Below, piece by piece: positions 44,042-51,744 of a stretch of 64,000 nt of DNA. The first letter of the stretch is position 1; the number at the start of each line of letters is the position of its first letter. Below the pieces are notes generated by a model that saw only the letters and a program-made list of their open reading frames with translations, did no database searches and was not told where the DNA came from. A program made the translations under genes and the position numbers. The DNA is from JACVRW01 sp963827065 (GTDB lineage Bacteria; Actinomycetota; Thermoleophilia; Solirubrobacterales; Thermoleophilaceae), in the NCBI GenBank assembly GCA_963827065.1, contig CAWGZM010000008.1, positions 1-64,000 of the forward strand. Direction: 5' to 3'.

Positions 44042-45061
44042 ATGAGACTGCGCACCGCACTCGGCCTGCTATTCGTCCTGCTCGCCATGCCGGCGGCCGC
44101 GGGCGCCGACCCCTTCACCGCGCCCGGCAACAAGGTCCTCTGGGGCGGCCAAGGGGGCTACAGCGCCGCGTCGATCGGCGACTTCACGAGGCAATCGGGC
44201 AAGCATCCGGCGGTGTTCAACTACTTCATCTCCTGGCGGGCGTCGCGTTCCGACATGCACTGGCTCTCGTTCCGGCTCGCCGATGCAGAGCGCATGCGCT
44301 CGCGCGCAATGCTGTCGGTGTCGACCGACGGCACGGGCCTCTCCTCGCGCGATCTCGCCCGCGGCGGCGGCGACGGCTTCCTGATCACGCTTGGGCGGCT
44401 GCTCGCCGAGCAAGGCGGGATCACCTACCTGCGGCCGCTGTCCGAGATGAACAACGGCAACAACTCGTACTCGCCCTACGACCTCTCGGGACGCCCGCGC
44501 GGCGCCGCGTTCTCGACCTCCCAGTTCAAGCAGGCGTGGCGTCGGCTCGCGCTCGTCGTGCGCGGCGGCGAGGTCGCCGAGATCGACGCGCGGCTGCGCC
44601 GGCTCGGACTACCGCCTGTCCGCACCGGCGCGGACGTGCTCCCCACGCCCCAGGTGGCCCTGATGTGGGTGCCGCTCTCGTTCGGAAACCCCGAGATCGC
44701 CAAGAATCACCCCAAGCACTTCTGGCCCGGAGGCCCTTACGTCGACTGGGTTGGGACGACTTGGTACTCGCCGTATCGCAATTCAGGCGCGATGGACAGC
44801 CTCTACAGCTATCCGAAGTGGCGCCGCAAGCCGTTCGCCTTCGCCGAATGGGGCGTGTGGGGCGCGGACCGACCTGACTTCGTGGGCCAGTTCTTCGGCT
44901 TCCTCAGAAGCCATCCGCGCGTTCGCATGGCCGTCTACTACCAGTCGGCCTCGCTGAAGCCCGAGTTCCGCCTGTCGACGCACCCGGCGTCGCGAGCGGC
45001 GCTGCGGCGAGCGGTCAGCTGGCCGCGGCTCGCGGCGTTCGCCCCGGAGCTGGCTCCATAG
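44042..45061 (+). CDS. Secreted glycoside hydrolase, GH26-like
   Basis: 339 aa, ATG start, signal peptide 1-21 (LRTALGLLFVLLAMPAAAGA). The TIM-barrel signatures resemble GH26 beta-mannanases: YLRPLSEMNNGNNS with likely acid/base E135, and KPFAFAEWGVWG with likely nucleophile E269. Length is slightly short of catalytic GH26 domains with accessory parts, consistent with a single domain. Substrate could be an exopolysaccharide. The 3' end overlaps the convergent GGDEF/HD-GYP gene by 47 bp. Confidence 0.7.
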   Translation: MRLRTALGLLFVLLAMPAAAGADPFTAPGNKVLWGGQGGYSAASIGDFTRQSGKHPAVFNYFISWRASRSDMHWLSFRLADAERMRSRAMLSVSTDGTGLSSRDLARGGGDGFLITLGRLLAEQGGITYLRPLSEMNNGNNSYSPYDLSGRPRGAAFSTSQFKQAWRRLALVVRGGEVAEIDARLRRLGLPPVRTGADVLPTPQVALMWVPLSFGNPEIAKNHPKHFWPGGPYVDWVGTTWYSPYRNSGAMDSLYSYPKWRRKPFAFAEWGVWGADRPDFVGQFFGFLRSHPRVRMAVYYQSASLKPEFRLSTHPASRAALRRAVSWPRLAAFAPELAP

Positions 45062-46262
45062 AGGCCGCGGCGCGGTCGACTGCGCGCAGGAAGGCCTCCA
45101 CCACCTTGGCGTCGAACTGCGTGCCCGCGCCCGCCTCAAGCTCCGCACGGGCCGCCGCGTGGCCGATCGCGGCGCGGTAGACACGATCGGCGGTCATCGC
45201 TTCGAACGCGTCGGCCACGGCCAGGATGCGCGCCTCGAGCGGAATCTGCTCGCGCCCCAGGCCGAATGGATAGCCGCCCCCGTCGGGCCGCTCGTGGTGG
45301 GCGAGGATCCAGCCGCGCACGTCGTCGAACTCCGGCCGTGACAACAGGCGGGCAGCGATCTCCGGGTGCGTCTTCATCTCGACCCACTCGTCGGCGCTCA
45401 GCGGCCCCGGCTTCGACAGGACCGCGTCGGAGACACCGATCTTGCCCACGTCGTGCAGCACGCCGGCCAGGCGCACACGCTCTACGTGCGCGGACTCGAG
45501 CTCCAGCTCGATCGCCATCAGCTCGGCGTAGCGACCGACCATGTGGGAGTGCTTGGCCGTGCCCGTGTCACGGATGTCGAGCGCCTCGGCGAGCGCGATC
45601 ACCGTCGCGAGCTGGAGGTCCCCCGGGGCGCCGGCCACTCCCAGCATGGTCGGGACGTCGGCGCTGTAGACGACGGAGCGGTCGCGGCCGAACTGCTTGG
45701 CGGCGAGCATCGCCCGCTCCGCTGATCTCATCAGCGTCGCGGAATCGCCGCCGTGACAGGGATGGCTCGCGACGCCGAAGCAGATCGTGAGCGGCACCGG
45801 GGCATCGCCGAAGCTGCGGTGAGTCGCGCGGCGCAGGCGCTCGGCGAGGATGTGGGCCCCGTGCTCGTCGGTCTCTGGCAACAGCAGCGCGAACTCGTCG
45901 CCGCCGATCCGAGCCGCCCGATCGATGCGCCGCTTCCACTTGCCGAGATCGCGCGCGACGAGCTCGAGCGCCGCGTCGGCTGCCTCATGACCCTGCTCCT
46001 CGTTCACGTAGGCGAAGTTGTCGAGATCGCCGAACAGCACCGACAGCGGCCGGCCGGTGCGGCGCGCCCGCTCGACCTCGAGGTCGAGCAGCTCGTCGAA
46101 CGAGCGGCGGTTGAGGAGGCCGGTGAGCGGGTCGGAGCGTGCAGCGTCCGAGATGCGCGTCCTGAGCGCGCGGATCCGGCCGCGTTGGAGCACGGCGACG
46201 CCGGCCAGTGCAAGTGCACAGGCGCTGGGCAGATAGAGGGTGAGGACCTCGACAATCCCCAT
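45015..46262 (-). CDS. Bifunctional GGDEF / HD-GYP cyclic di-GMP enzyme
   Basis: 415 aa, ATG start. One N-terminal membrane helix (~8-26), then a complete diguanylate cyclase domain: D79 in LFGDLDNF, GGDEF at 120-124 and an RxxD inhibitory site (R111-D114) five residues before it. An HD-GYP phosphodiesterase domain follows (~210-390): LHDVGKIG with HD at 270-271 and HHERPDGGGYP at 322-332. Both catalytic sites look intact, so it may make and degrade cyclic di-GMP in response to a partner. It lies 55 bp after the RsbU_N-GAF gene on the same strand, as apparent output of the stressosome set. Confidence 0.92.
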   Translation of the reverse strand: MGIVEVLTLYLPSACALALAGVAVLQRGRIRALRTRISDAARSDPLTGLLNRRSFDELLDLEVERARRTGRPLSVLFGDLDNFAYVNEEQGHEAADAALELVARDLGKWKRRIDRAARIGGDEFALLLPETDEHGAHILAERLRRATHRSFGDAPVPLTICFGVASHPCHGGDSATLMRSAERAMLAAKQFGRDRSVVYSADVPTMLGVAGAPGDLQLATVIALAEALDIRDTGTAKHSHMVGRYAELMAIELELESAHVERVRLAGVLHDVGKIGVSDAVLSKPGPLSADEWVEMKTHPEIAARLLSRPEFDDVRGWILAHHERPDGGGYPFGLGREQIPLEARILAVADAFEAMTADRVYRAAIGHAAARAELEAGAGTQFDAKVVEAFLRAVDRAAASMEPAPGRTPRAAAS

Positions 46263-46317
46263 GTCATGTCTTTATCGGAGCGATCTGGGCGCGTCTTGAA
46301 GGGCGGATCCGCACGCC

Positions 46318-47151
46318 TCACGGACGCTCGTACAGCCTGGTCCGCTCCACGGCGGCCGACGCCATCTGCGCGAGGTGCAGAAGCACTGCCTCGTCGTCGC
46401 CGGTGAATGCTCCGTCTTCCTTGTCAAACAGCTGGACCGCCCCCAGGTCGCTGCCGTCGAGGGCGGTGAGCGACGCGGCGAGCCACCCATCGAGTGGCCG
46501 GCCACGGGAGGCCGCGGTCCGGAACGGGGAGAGCTGAGTGAGCTGCTCGCCGGCGAGTCTGATCGACCCGCCGTTCGCGCGAAGTAGAGGGTAGATCTCG
46601 AGCAGGTCGAGCCAGCGCACGAACGCCGGCCAGCTCCTGTCGTCGTCGTACGAGGCGGCCTCGGCCGCGCGCGGCTGACCGTGCAGCGCGACGGTCGCCA
46701 CGCAGCAGCGTGCACCCACGAGCTCGCGCGCCTGCTCGGCAACCAGTCGCAGCATCTCCTCCAGCGACTGGGAGGCGTCGAGTGCGAGGGACGCGTCGGC
46801 CAGGAAGGTCGACAGCTGACGCGAGAGCTCGGTCTGACGACGCTCGAGGCGGGCGGCCTCACGCGCCTCGCCGAACCCTCGCTGGACCATCTCGAACGAG
46901 GACAGGCTCTCCAGGAAGAAGTCACCGGCCGCGCTCACCGCGTGCTCGACCTCCGCGGGCCCGGCCGATCCACGCAGTGTCGACAGCAGCGCCTCCTGAT
47001 GGGTCACGGCCAGGTCGAGAACGCTCAGCTGCCGGCTCACCGCATCCCGGCCGAGCTCGTACGCGGCCTGCAGCGCGCGCTCGCTCGGGTCCCCCACGTA
47101 TCCGGCCAGAGCCGCAGCGTAGGCCGCTCGGAACGACAGGGCGCCCGTCAC
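46318..47151 (-). CDS. RsbU_N plus GAF domain protein
   Basis: 277 aa from a GTG at 47151 overlapping the upstream phosphatase stop by GTGA. Residues ~1-95 match the RsbU N-terminal domain (FRAAYAAALAGYVGDPSERALQAAYELGRDAV... FFLESLSSFEMVQRGFGEA), the region that receives RsbT in B. subtilis RsbU. Residues ~115-275 form a GAF domain (LVGARCCVATVALHG; LDGSDLGAVQLFDKEDGAFTGDDEAVLLHLAQMASAAVER). The PP2C phosphatase domain of true RsbU is absent, so this is probably an RsbT-binding sensor or adaptor. Confidence 0.82.
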   Translation of the reverse strand: MTGALSFRAAYAAALAGYVGDPSERALQAAYELGRDAVSRQLSVLDLAVTHQEALLSTLRGSAGPAEVEHAVSAAGDFFLESLSSFEMVQRGFGEAREAARLERRQTELSRQLSTFLADASLALDASQSLEEMLRLVAEQARELVGARCCVATVALHGQPRAAEAASYDDDRSWPAFVRWLDLLEIYPLLRANGGSIRLAGEQLTQLSPFRTAASRGRPLDGWLAASLTALDGSDLGAVQLFDKEDGAFTGDDEAVLLHLAQMASAAVERTRLYERP

Positions 47152-47786
47152 CTGCGCCCGCCGAGGAAGCGCACTGCAACGACGAGCCCATCGTCCGTGG
47201 GCTTCCAGTGACCGGCGACGACTCGCTCGCTGATCGCCTCGGTCGAACCCGAGACGTCCAGCGAGTCTCCGAAGCCGGCCCCGATGCCGTCCGTCGCGAG
47301 GAGGAGGAGATCGCCCGGGCGGATCTCGAGGGTCGTGGTCGTCAAGCCTGGGAGCTCGTGCCCGGGGACCCCGTTGCCAAGCGCCAGGGAGCCCTTCGGC
47401 CGCAATGCCGACAGGTCGCCGCTGAGCACCCGCCCCTCGACGCTGCCGACACCCAGCCAGGTCAGCATGCTCCTCCGGGCGCTGATGAACGCAAGGCTGA
47501 TCGCCGCACCACGGGTGCCCCGCAGCGCGTCGTGGCACCGCTTCGTGATCAACACGAGGTCTTGGCTCCCCGTCTCCCGCACGACGGTGGCGGCCCGGCG
47601 TGCCGCGAGGGCAGCCTCGCTTCCGTGTCCCACGCCGTCGATCGCCGCGACCAGTACGCCGTCCGAACGCGGAGCCACCACGCCCAGGTCGCCGCTCAGG
47701 GCCTCCCCGCGTCTGCATCTCCCGGCGATGCCCCACTCGATTCCGCTGCCGGGCACGCGCTCAAGCACGGCGGCGACGCTCCTCAC
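47148..47786 (-). CDS. rsbX: SpoIIE/PP2C-type serine phosphatase, RsbX-like
   Basis: 212 aa from a GTG at 47786, overlapping rsbT by 26 bp; an internal GTG at 47756 is possible. Metal-binding aspartates are visible in SGDLGVV (D33), AAIDGVGHG (D50-G51), LLLATDGIG (D166-G167) and PTDDGLVV. As a stand-alone PP2C without sensory domain, it corresponds to RsbX, which dephosphorylates RsbR/RsbS to reset the stressosome. The order S-T-X supports this. Confidence 0.83.
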   Translation of the reverse strand: MRSVAAVLERVPGSGIEWGIAGRCRRGEALSGDLGVVAPRSDGVLVAAIDGVGHGSEAALAARRAATVVRETGSQDLVLITKRCHDALRGTRGAAISLAFISARRSMLTWLGVGSVEGRVLSGDLSALRPKGSLALGNGVPGHELPGLTTTTLEIRPGDLLLLATDGIGAGFGDSLDVSGSTEAISERVVAGHWKPTDDGLVVAVRFLGGRR

Positions 47787-48207
47787 GAAGGCGGGCGAGC
47801 TCGTCGCGATGACGCCATTTCCTCATCGTCACCGTGGTGCCGCTGTCCGCATCCGAGGCGATCTCGAACTCGTCCATGAGGCGACGGGCACCGGGGAGGC
47901 CCAGGCCCAGACCGCCCCGGCCGCTGAAGTCGTCACGCAGGGCCGCGTCCAGGTCGCGGATTCCGGGCCCGTCGTCGGTGGCGATCACGACGATGCCGTA
48001 GCGGTCGGGCTCGTCGAGTGGTCTCAGGACGATCTCGCCCTGGCCGGCGTGTACGACGATGTTGCGCCCGACCTCGGAGATGGCGGTGGCGATGAGAGTC
48101 GGATCGGGGCGGGGAAATCCAAGCCGCTCTGCAATGGCGCGCGCCTCCGCGCGCGCGGTCACCAGATCCGCGTCGGCCTCGATGGGGACGCGGACCTCAC
48201 TCTCCAT
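47761..48207 (-). CDS. rsbT: Serine/threonine kinase RsbT (anti-sigma-factor kinase type)
   Basis: 148 aa, ATG start, overlapping rsbS by 11 bp. GHKL ATPase motifs: N-box ISEVGRNIVVHA (E45, N49), G1 DDGPGI (78-83), G2 GRGGLGLGLPGARRL (97-110). RsbT phosphorylates RsbS and RsbR in the stressosome and is then released to activate an RsbU_N-bearing partner, encoded two genes downstream. The last ~15 residues are very basic (RLREERRRRA). Confidence 0.92.
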   Translation of the reverse strand: MESEVRVPIEADADLVTARAEARAIAERLGFPRPDPTLIATAISEVGRNIVVHAGQGEIVLRPLDEPDRYGIVVIATDDGPGIRDLDAALRDDFSGRGGLGLGLPGARRLMDEFEIASDADSGTTVTMRKWRHRDELARLREERRRRA

Positions 48208-48571
48208 CCTCTGGGTCCCCCTGCGTCAGCTGATCGAGCAGCGTGGTGGCCGCGTCGAGGTCGAGGGCCACGCGCAGCGGCTCCAGGTTCAGGCGAAACT
48301 GCACCATCGCGATCGCCACGTCGGGCTGAATGCCCACGATCACCGTCTCCGCGCCGCGCAACCGCGCCGTAAGGACGATCGCGCGCAGCGACCGGGCCAC
48401 GAACGAGTCGATCACGTCGAGGGCGGCAACGTCGATCACGATCCCGCAGGCGCGATGCTTTCCCACGAGCTCCGCCAGCTGGTGCCGGAGCTCGATCACC
48501 TCCGTGTCAGACAGGTCCGACTGAATGGAGGCGATGATGTAGTCCGCCTGGCGCAGGATGGCGACCGACAC
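48197..48571 (-). CDS. rsbS: Stressosome scaffold protein RsbS (STAS)
   Basis: 124 aa, GTG start. Single STAS domain: VAILRQADYIIASIQSDLSDTEV, then IVIDVAALDVIDSFVARSLRAI in which S56 is the expected phosphorylation site for RsbT. Forms the stressosome core with RsbR. Lies 11 bp after rsbR and overlaps rsbT, so the three are co-expressed. Confidence 0.93.
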   Translation of the reverse strand: MSVAILRQADYIIASIQSDLSDTEVIELRHQLAELVGKHRACGIVIDVAALDVIDSFVARSLRAIVLTARLRGAETVIVGIQPDVAIAMVQFRLNLEPLRVALDLDAATTLLDQLTQGDPEDGE

Positions 48572-48582
48572 GGCGCGCCGGC

Positions 48583-49539
48583 CTAGGGGTCTTCGTCGCC
48601 GTTGGAGTCGCTCGCCTCGGCCCCATAGCCGGCCAGCCGCTCGGCTTCCTCGATGCCCCCCTGCAGATCTCCGACCGTCCGCATCATGCTGAGGTCGACC
48701 CCGAGATCGACGACCGTCTGAGCGATCTCCGAGGACAGGCCCGTGAGGATCGTACGCGCCCCCATGAGCCTCGATGCCTCAACGGTCTGAACCAGGTGGT
48801 TTGCCACCGTGCGATCGATGGTGGCGACGCCGGTGATGTCGATCACCACCACTGTGGCCCGGTTGTCCCGAATGGCCCCGAGCAGCTGCTCGGTGAGTTG
48901 GCGGGCGCGCGAGGAGTCCAGCACCCCGATGATCGGCAGGATCAGCAGGCGCTCGCGCAGCAGAAGGACCGGCGTGGACAGCTCGCGAATCGACTCCTGC
49001 TGATCTTGGATGACGCGCTCGCGCTCCTCGACGAAGCTCACCCCGACGGTCACGGCAATCCGGTTGGCCGCGGGCTCGTACGCGTCCAGCACGCGATTCA
49101 GGTGGTCGAGGTCGTCCTGGTACTTCGCGAACAGCGAGCGCGCCAGCACGTCGCGCAGGAGGAGGACGATGCCGAGCACCTCCTCGGTCTCAACCCCGCG
49201 CGGGATGATCCGCTCGGACAGCTCGCGGGCGTACTTCTGGAGCGTCTCGATGCTCCCGGTCTCGAGGGCATCCATGTAGTTGTCGTAGACCTCGGTCGCC
49301 TCCGAGAAGATCTCGTCATCCGACATCACCTGCAGGAGGTCGGCCTCGCTGATCCGCCGGGCCCACTCCTCCCGCAACTCGGTGCGGCAGTCGCGCAGGT
49401 AGGAGACGAGCTCGAGCAGCTGGGAGTTGTCGCCGTCGGAGCGCTCCGCCGGCGGCTCGTCCTCTGACCGATCCGCCCGCTCCTCCTCAGACTGATCCGG
49501 CTCTTTCTCAGCGGTCTGGCTGTCGGCCTCTTGGGCCAT
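48583..49539 (-). CDS. rsbR: Stressosome sensor RsbR with RsbRD N-domain
   Basis: 318 aa, ATG start. An acidic disordered leader (1-38) precedes an all-helical RsbRD-type sensory domain (~40-195: LREEWARRISEADLLQVMSDDE...). A STAS domain follows from ~200: LSTPVLLLRERLLILPIIGVLDSSRARQL and VVVIDITGVATIDRTVANHLVQTVEASRLMGA. Threonines near the linker and in IDRT are candidate phosphosites. It assembles with RsbS and holds RsbT. Only one RsbR is encoded here, so other sensors may exist elsewhere in the genome. Confidence 0.93.
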   Translation of the reverse strand: MAQEADSQTAEKEPDQSEEERADRSEDEPPAERSDGDNSQLLELVSYLRDCRTELREEWARRISEADLLQVMSDDEIFSEATEVYDNYMDALETGSIETLQKYARELSERIIPRGVETEEVLGIVLLLRDVLARSLFAKYQDDLDHLNRVLDAYEPAANRIAVTVGVSFVEERERVIQDQQESIRELSTPVLLLRERLLILPIIGVLDSSRARQLTEQLLGAIRDNRATVVVIDITGVATIDRTVANHLVQTVEASRLMGARTILTGLSSEIAQTVVDLGVDLSMMRTVGDLQGGIEEAERLAGYGAEASDSNGDEDP

Positions 49540-49575
49540 CTGCTCCTCCTCCGGTGTGTGCGGGCGCTGCTTCGT

Positions 49576-50152
49576 TCATTCAGGTCGCGGACCGCGGGCC
49601 CTGGCTCCCTCGAGGAACAGGCCCGTGATCGTGGCGATCATGTCCTCTTTGCCCAAGACGCGGCTCGATGTGAGCACTCCGACTGATCATCCCGATCAGG
49701 GAATCGGTGAGGTGAGCACTCGCAATGTCGGCGCGGATGTCGCCCTCCTGCTGGCCGCGCTCGAACAGCCGGCGCAGCGGCTGCGCGAGGCTCCGCTCGA
49801 AGCGCTCCGGGTCGGACCGCGTCCGCTCGCGCGCCAACAGCACGAAGGAGTCGCCCACCTCCACCAGCGCCCGCACGGCCCTTGCGAGTCCCTCCTCCGG
49901 CGCGACCTCGTCGATCCTCGCGGCGGCCAGCAACGCGTCGGCGTCGCTCACGGCGGCACTGGCGAGCGCGTCGAGGAGAGCCTGACGGTTCGGGAAGTAG
50001 CGATAGACGGTGGCCCGGGCCACACCGGAGGCCGCCGCCACGTCGTTCATGTTCGCGTTCTCTCCCTGCGCCGCGAACGTCCTGGCCGCGCCGTCGAGGA
50101 TCGCCGCCGCGACGCGCTGCTGCAGAGTTTGTCGGTGGGCTGCTTCAGACAT
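49576..50152 (-). pseudogene. TetR-family regulator with a C-terminal one-base frameshift
   Basis: From the ATG at 50152, the helix-turn-helix (AILDGAARTFAAQGENANMNDVAAASGVARATVYRYFPNRQALLDAL) is intact. After HIEPRLG the frame goes into a non-TetR tail with a stop at 49580. Removing one G (run 49652-49654) gives EDMIATITGLFLEGARARGPRPE, a normal TetR C-terminus ending at 49576. The DNA-binding and most of the ligand domain remain. It is the first gene on the strand leading into rsbR (36 bp away), facing a palindrome at 50186-50205, so it may control the whole set. Confidence 0.75.
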
Positions 50153-50185
50153 AGATGTCGCGGACGAAGTGTAGTCGCTCTCAAA

Positions 50186-50205
50186 ATGAGATGCTACTGT
50201 CTCAT
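50186..50205. promoter_or_regulatory. Candidate TetR operator
   Basis: ATGAGA and TCTCAT arms separated by 8 bp form a perfect inverted repeat in the 85-bp region between the tetR/stressosome genes and the divergent coiled-coil gene, 33 bp from the tetR start. This layout fits autoregulation and control of both directions. Confidence 0.55.
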
Positions 50206-50237
50206 CGCAATGCGTTCGTGTCCAAGGAGAGGGTAAG

Positions 50238-51143
50238 ATGTCGCTGTCAGAGCGGGCCAAGACAGGCTTGCGAGAAATGCCGTCCAACGCTGCGTGGCTC
50301 GTGTCCCGGGCCATTCAGCCGGCCGATGCCGTGGGGACGGCGGCGGGCGATGCGAGGGCGGGTGCCCGTGACAAGCGGCGCAGTTTGAGCGCAACGGTCA
50401 TCGACGCCATCCCTGGCGGAGGGGACTCCGTCGAGCTTCGGCTCAAGCGGGCGCGCGAGGCCGCTGAGCGTGCGCGCGAGGCGGAGGACCACGCCGTCGA
50501 GGCGGCGGAGGACGCCAAGGAGCGGTCCGATCACGCGCGCAAGGTGAGCGAACGCGGTCGTGCTCGCATCACGGAGGTGGAGCGGGAGACGAACCGATCG
50601 GTCAAGCAGCGCATCGCCGAGGCCCAGAAGGCAGCCGACGAGGCCGTCGCGCGCGCTCGCCGCGAGGCCGAGGCTGAGGCCCAGGAGGAGCGCCAGGAGG
50701 CGGCCGCCGAGGTCGACGAGGAGATCGAGAACGCCCAGGACGACGCCGAGGAGGCCCAGAGCCGGGCGCAGGAGCTCGTGGACGAGGCCACCGAGAGACT
50801 GGCCGAGGCAAGGCGGCTCGCGAACGAGGCCGCCGAAGCCGCGCGAGCGGCCGCCGAGGAGGCGCAGCAAGAGGCGCAGCAGCTGGCCGACGAAGCGGAG
50901 CAGCAGGCAGGCGACGCCGAGGCCCAGGTCGCAGCCGCCGAACAGCTGCGGCAGCGTTCCGAGGCGACGGCGAAGCAGACCGCCCGCAAGCTCGAAAGCA
51001 ATCCCACGAACGGTGATCTGAAGGCTTACAACAAGCCGGAGCTGCTTCAGCTCGCGGCCGGCATCGGCATCGAGGGCCGGACGACCATGACCAAGGACGA
51101 GCTCGTCAACGCGATCGCGAAGACGTCTCGCGCCAAGCGCTAG
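50238..51143 (+). CDS. Alanine-rich coiled-coil protein with C-terminal SAP/Rho-N-like domain
   Basis: 301 aa, ATG start with AAGGAGA upstream. Residues ~60-245 are almost continuous Ala/Glu/Arg heptads (RAREAAERAREAEDHAVEAAEDA...), predicted as a long coiled coil. The last ~45 residues (DLKAYNKPELLQLAAGIGIEGRTTMTKDELVNAIAK) resemble the helix-extended-loop-helix of SAP or Rho N-terminal domains, which bind nucleic acids. It may link DNA or RNA to a filament or stress structure. Divergent from the tetR/stressosome genes and probably co-transcribed with the 76-aa gene 17 bp downstream. Confidence 0.7.
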   Translation: MSLSERAKTGLREMPSNAAWLVSRAIQPADAVGTAAGDARAGARDKRRSLSATVIDAIPGGGDSVELRLKRAREAAERAREAEDHAVEAAEDAKERSDHARKVSERGRARITEVERETNRSVKQRIAEAQKAADEAVARARREAEAEAQEERQEAAAEVDEEIENAQDDAEEAQSRAQELVDEATERLAEARRLANEAAEAARAAAEEAQQEAQQLADEAEQQAGDAEAQVAAAEQLRQRSEATAKQTARKLESNPTNGDLKAYNKPELLQLAAGIGIEGRTTMTKDELVNAIAKTSRAKR

Positions 51144-51160
51144 ACGGAGGCACACCGAGA

Positions 51161-51391
51161 ATGAACATTCGACCCTTCAACAGGAAGAGCCGGCTCGATC
51201 ATCTTCTCGAGTCGCTGGCCGACTCGCTCGATGTGCCGAGCGGGGTCAAGTCCAGCCTGCCGAGCGTGGGCTCGAACAAGGCAGCGAAGACAGGCCTGAT
51301 CGCCGCCGGGGGCCTCGCCGGCCTCACGGCGGCGAGCGCCGGCATCTCGTCGCTGAGACGCCGTAGGGAGGGCACACGAGACGACTCGTGA
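51161..51391 (+). CDS. Small protein with one hydrophobic segment
   Basis: 76 aa, ATG start with GGAGG 10 bp upstream. A charged N-terminus (NIRPFNRKSRLDHLLESLADSLDVP) leads to a Gly/Ala-rich hydrophobic stretch (KTGLIAAGGLAGLTAASAGISSL) and a basic tail. No family recognised. Directly follows the coiled-coil gene on the same strand, so the two likely work together. Confidence 0.6.
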   Translation: MNIRPFNRKSRLDHLLESLADSLDVPSGVKSSLPSVGSNKAAKTGLIAAGGLAGLTAASAGISSLRRRREGTRDDS

Positions 51392-51702
51392 GGGTCAACG
51401 CCGGGAGCGCCTCACCGACGGGGGCGAGGCGCCCCTCTGACGGCATCCTCATCCAGGCCTCGATCCTGGCGCGCCTGCTGGGGCTCCGGCTCCTGACGCT
51501 CGACGCCACGATCACGCTCGTTCCGGCCGAGGTGACGGCGCCGTCATCGGTCGCACGTGATCGCCCCGGAATCACGCCGCGACGGGGGTCGCCGGCGGCC
51601 CGGAGACGGGCCGCCGGCGGCGACCTCGCTCGCGCCGTAGAGACCATCGGCGAGGGAGAGCAGCTGCTCGCCCAGGCGCGGCGGGACGGCGCACGCTCGT
51701 AG
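51388..51702 (+). CDS. Hypothetical protein
   Basis: 104 aa, GTG start overlapping the stop of the previous gene as GTGA. ILARLLGLRLLTLDATITLVPAEV is a hydrophobic central part; the rest is basic. Codon positions look coding, but an opposite-strand frame also spans this region and I recognise no family. Accepted mainly for the coupled start. Confidence 0.4.
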   Translation: MRVNAGSASPTGARRPSDGILIQASILARLLGLRLLTLDATITLVPAEVTAPSSVARDRPGITPRRGSPAARRRAAGGDLARAVETIGEGEQLLAQARRDGARS

Positions 51703-51744
51703 CGGCGCCCGGGACGGCCGATCGCCTCCGCCACAATCGGTGGG

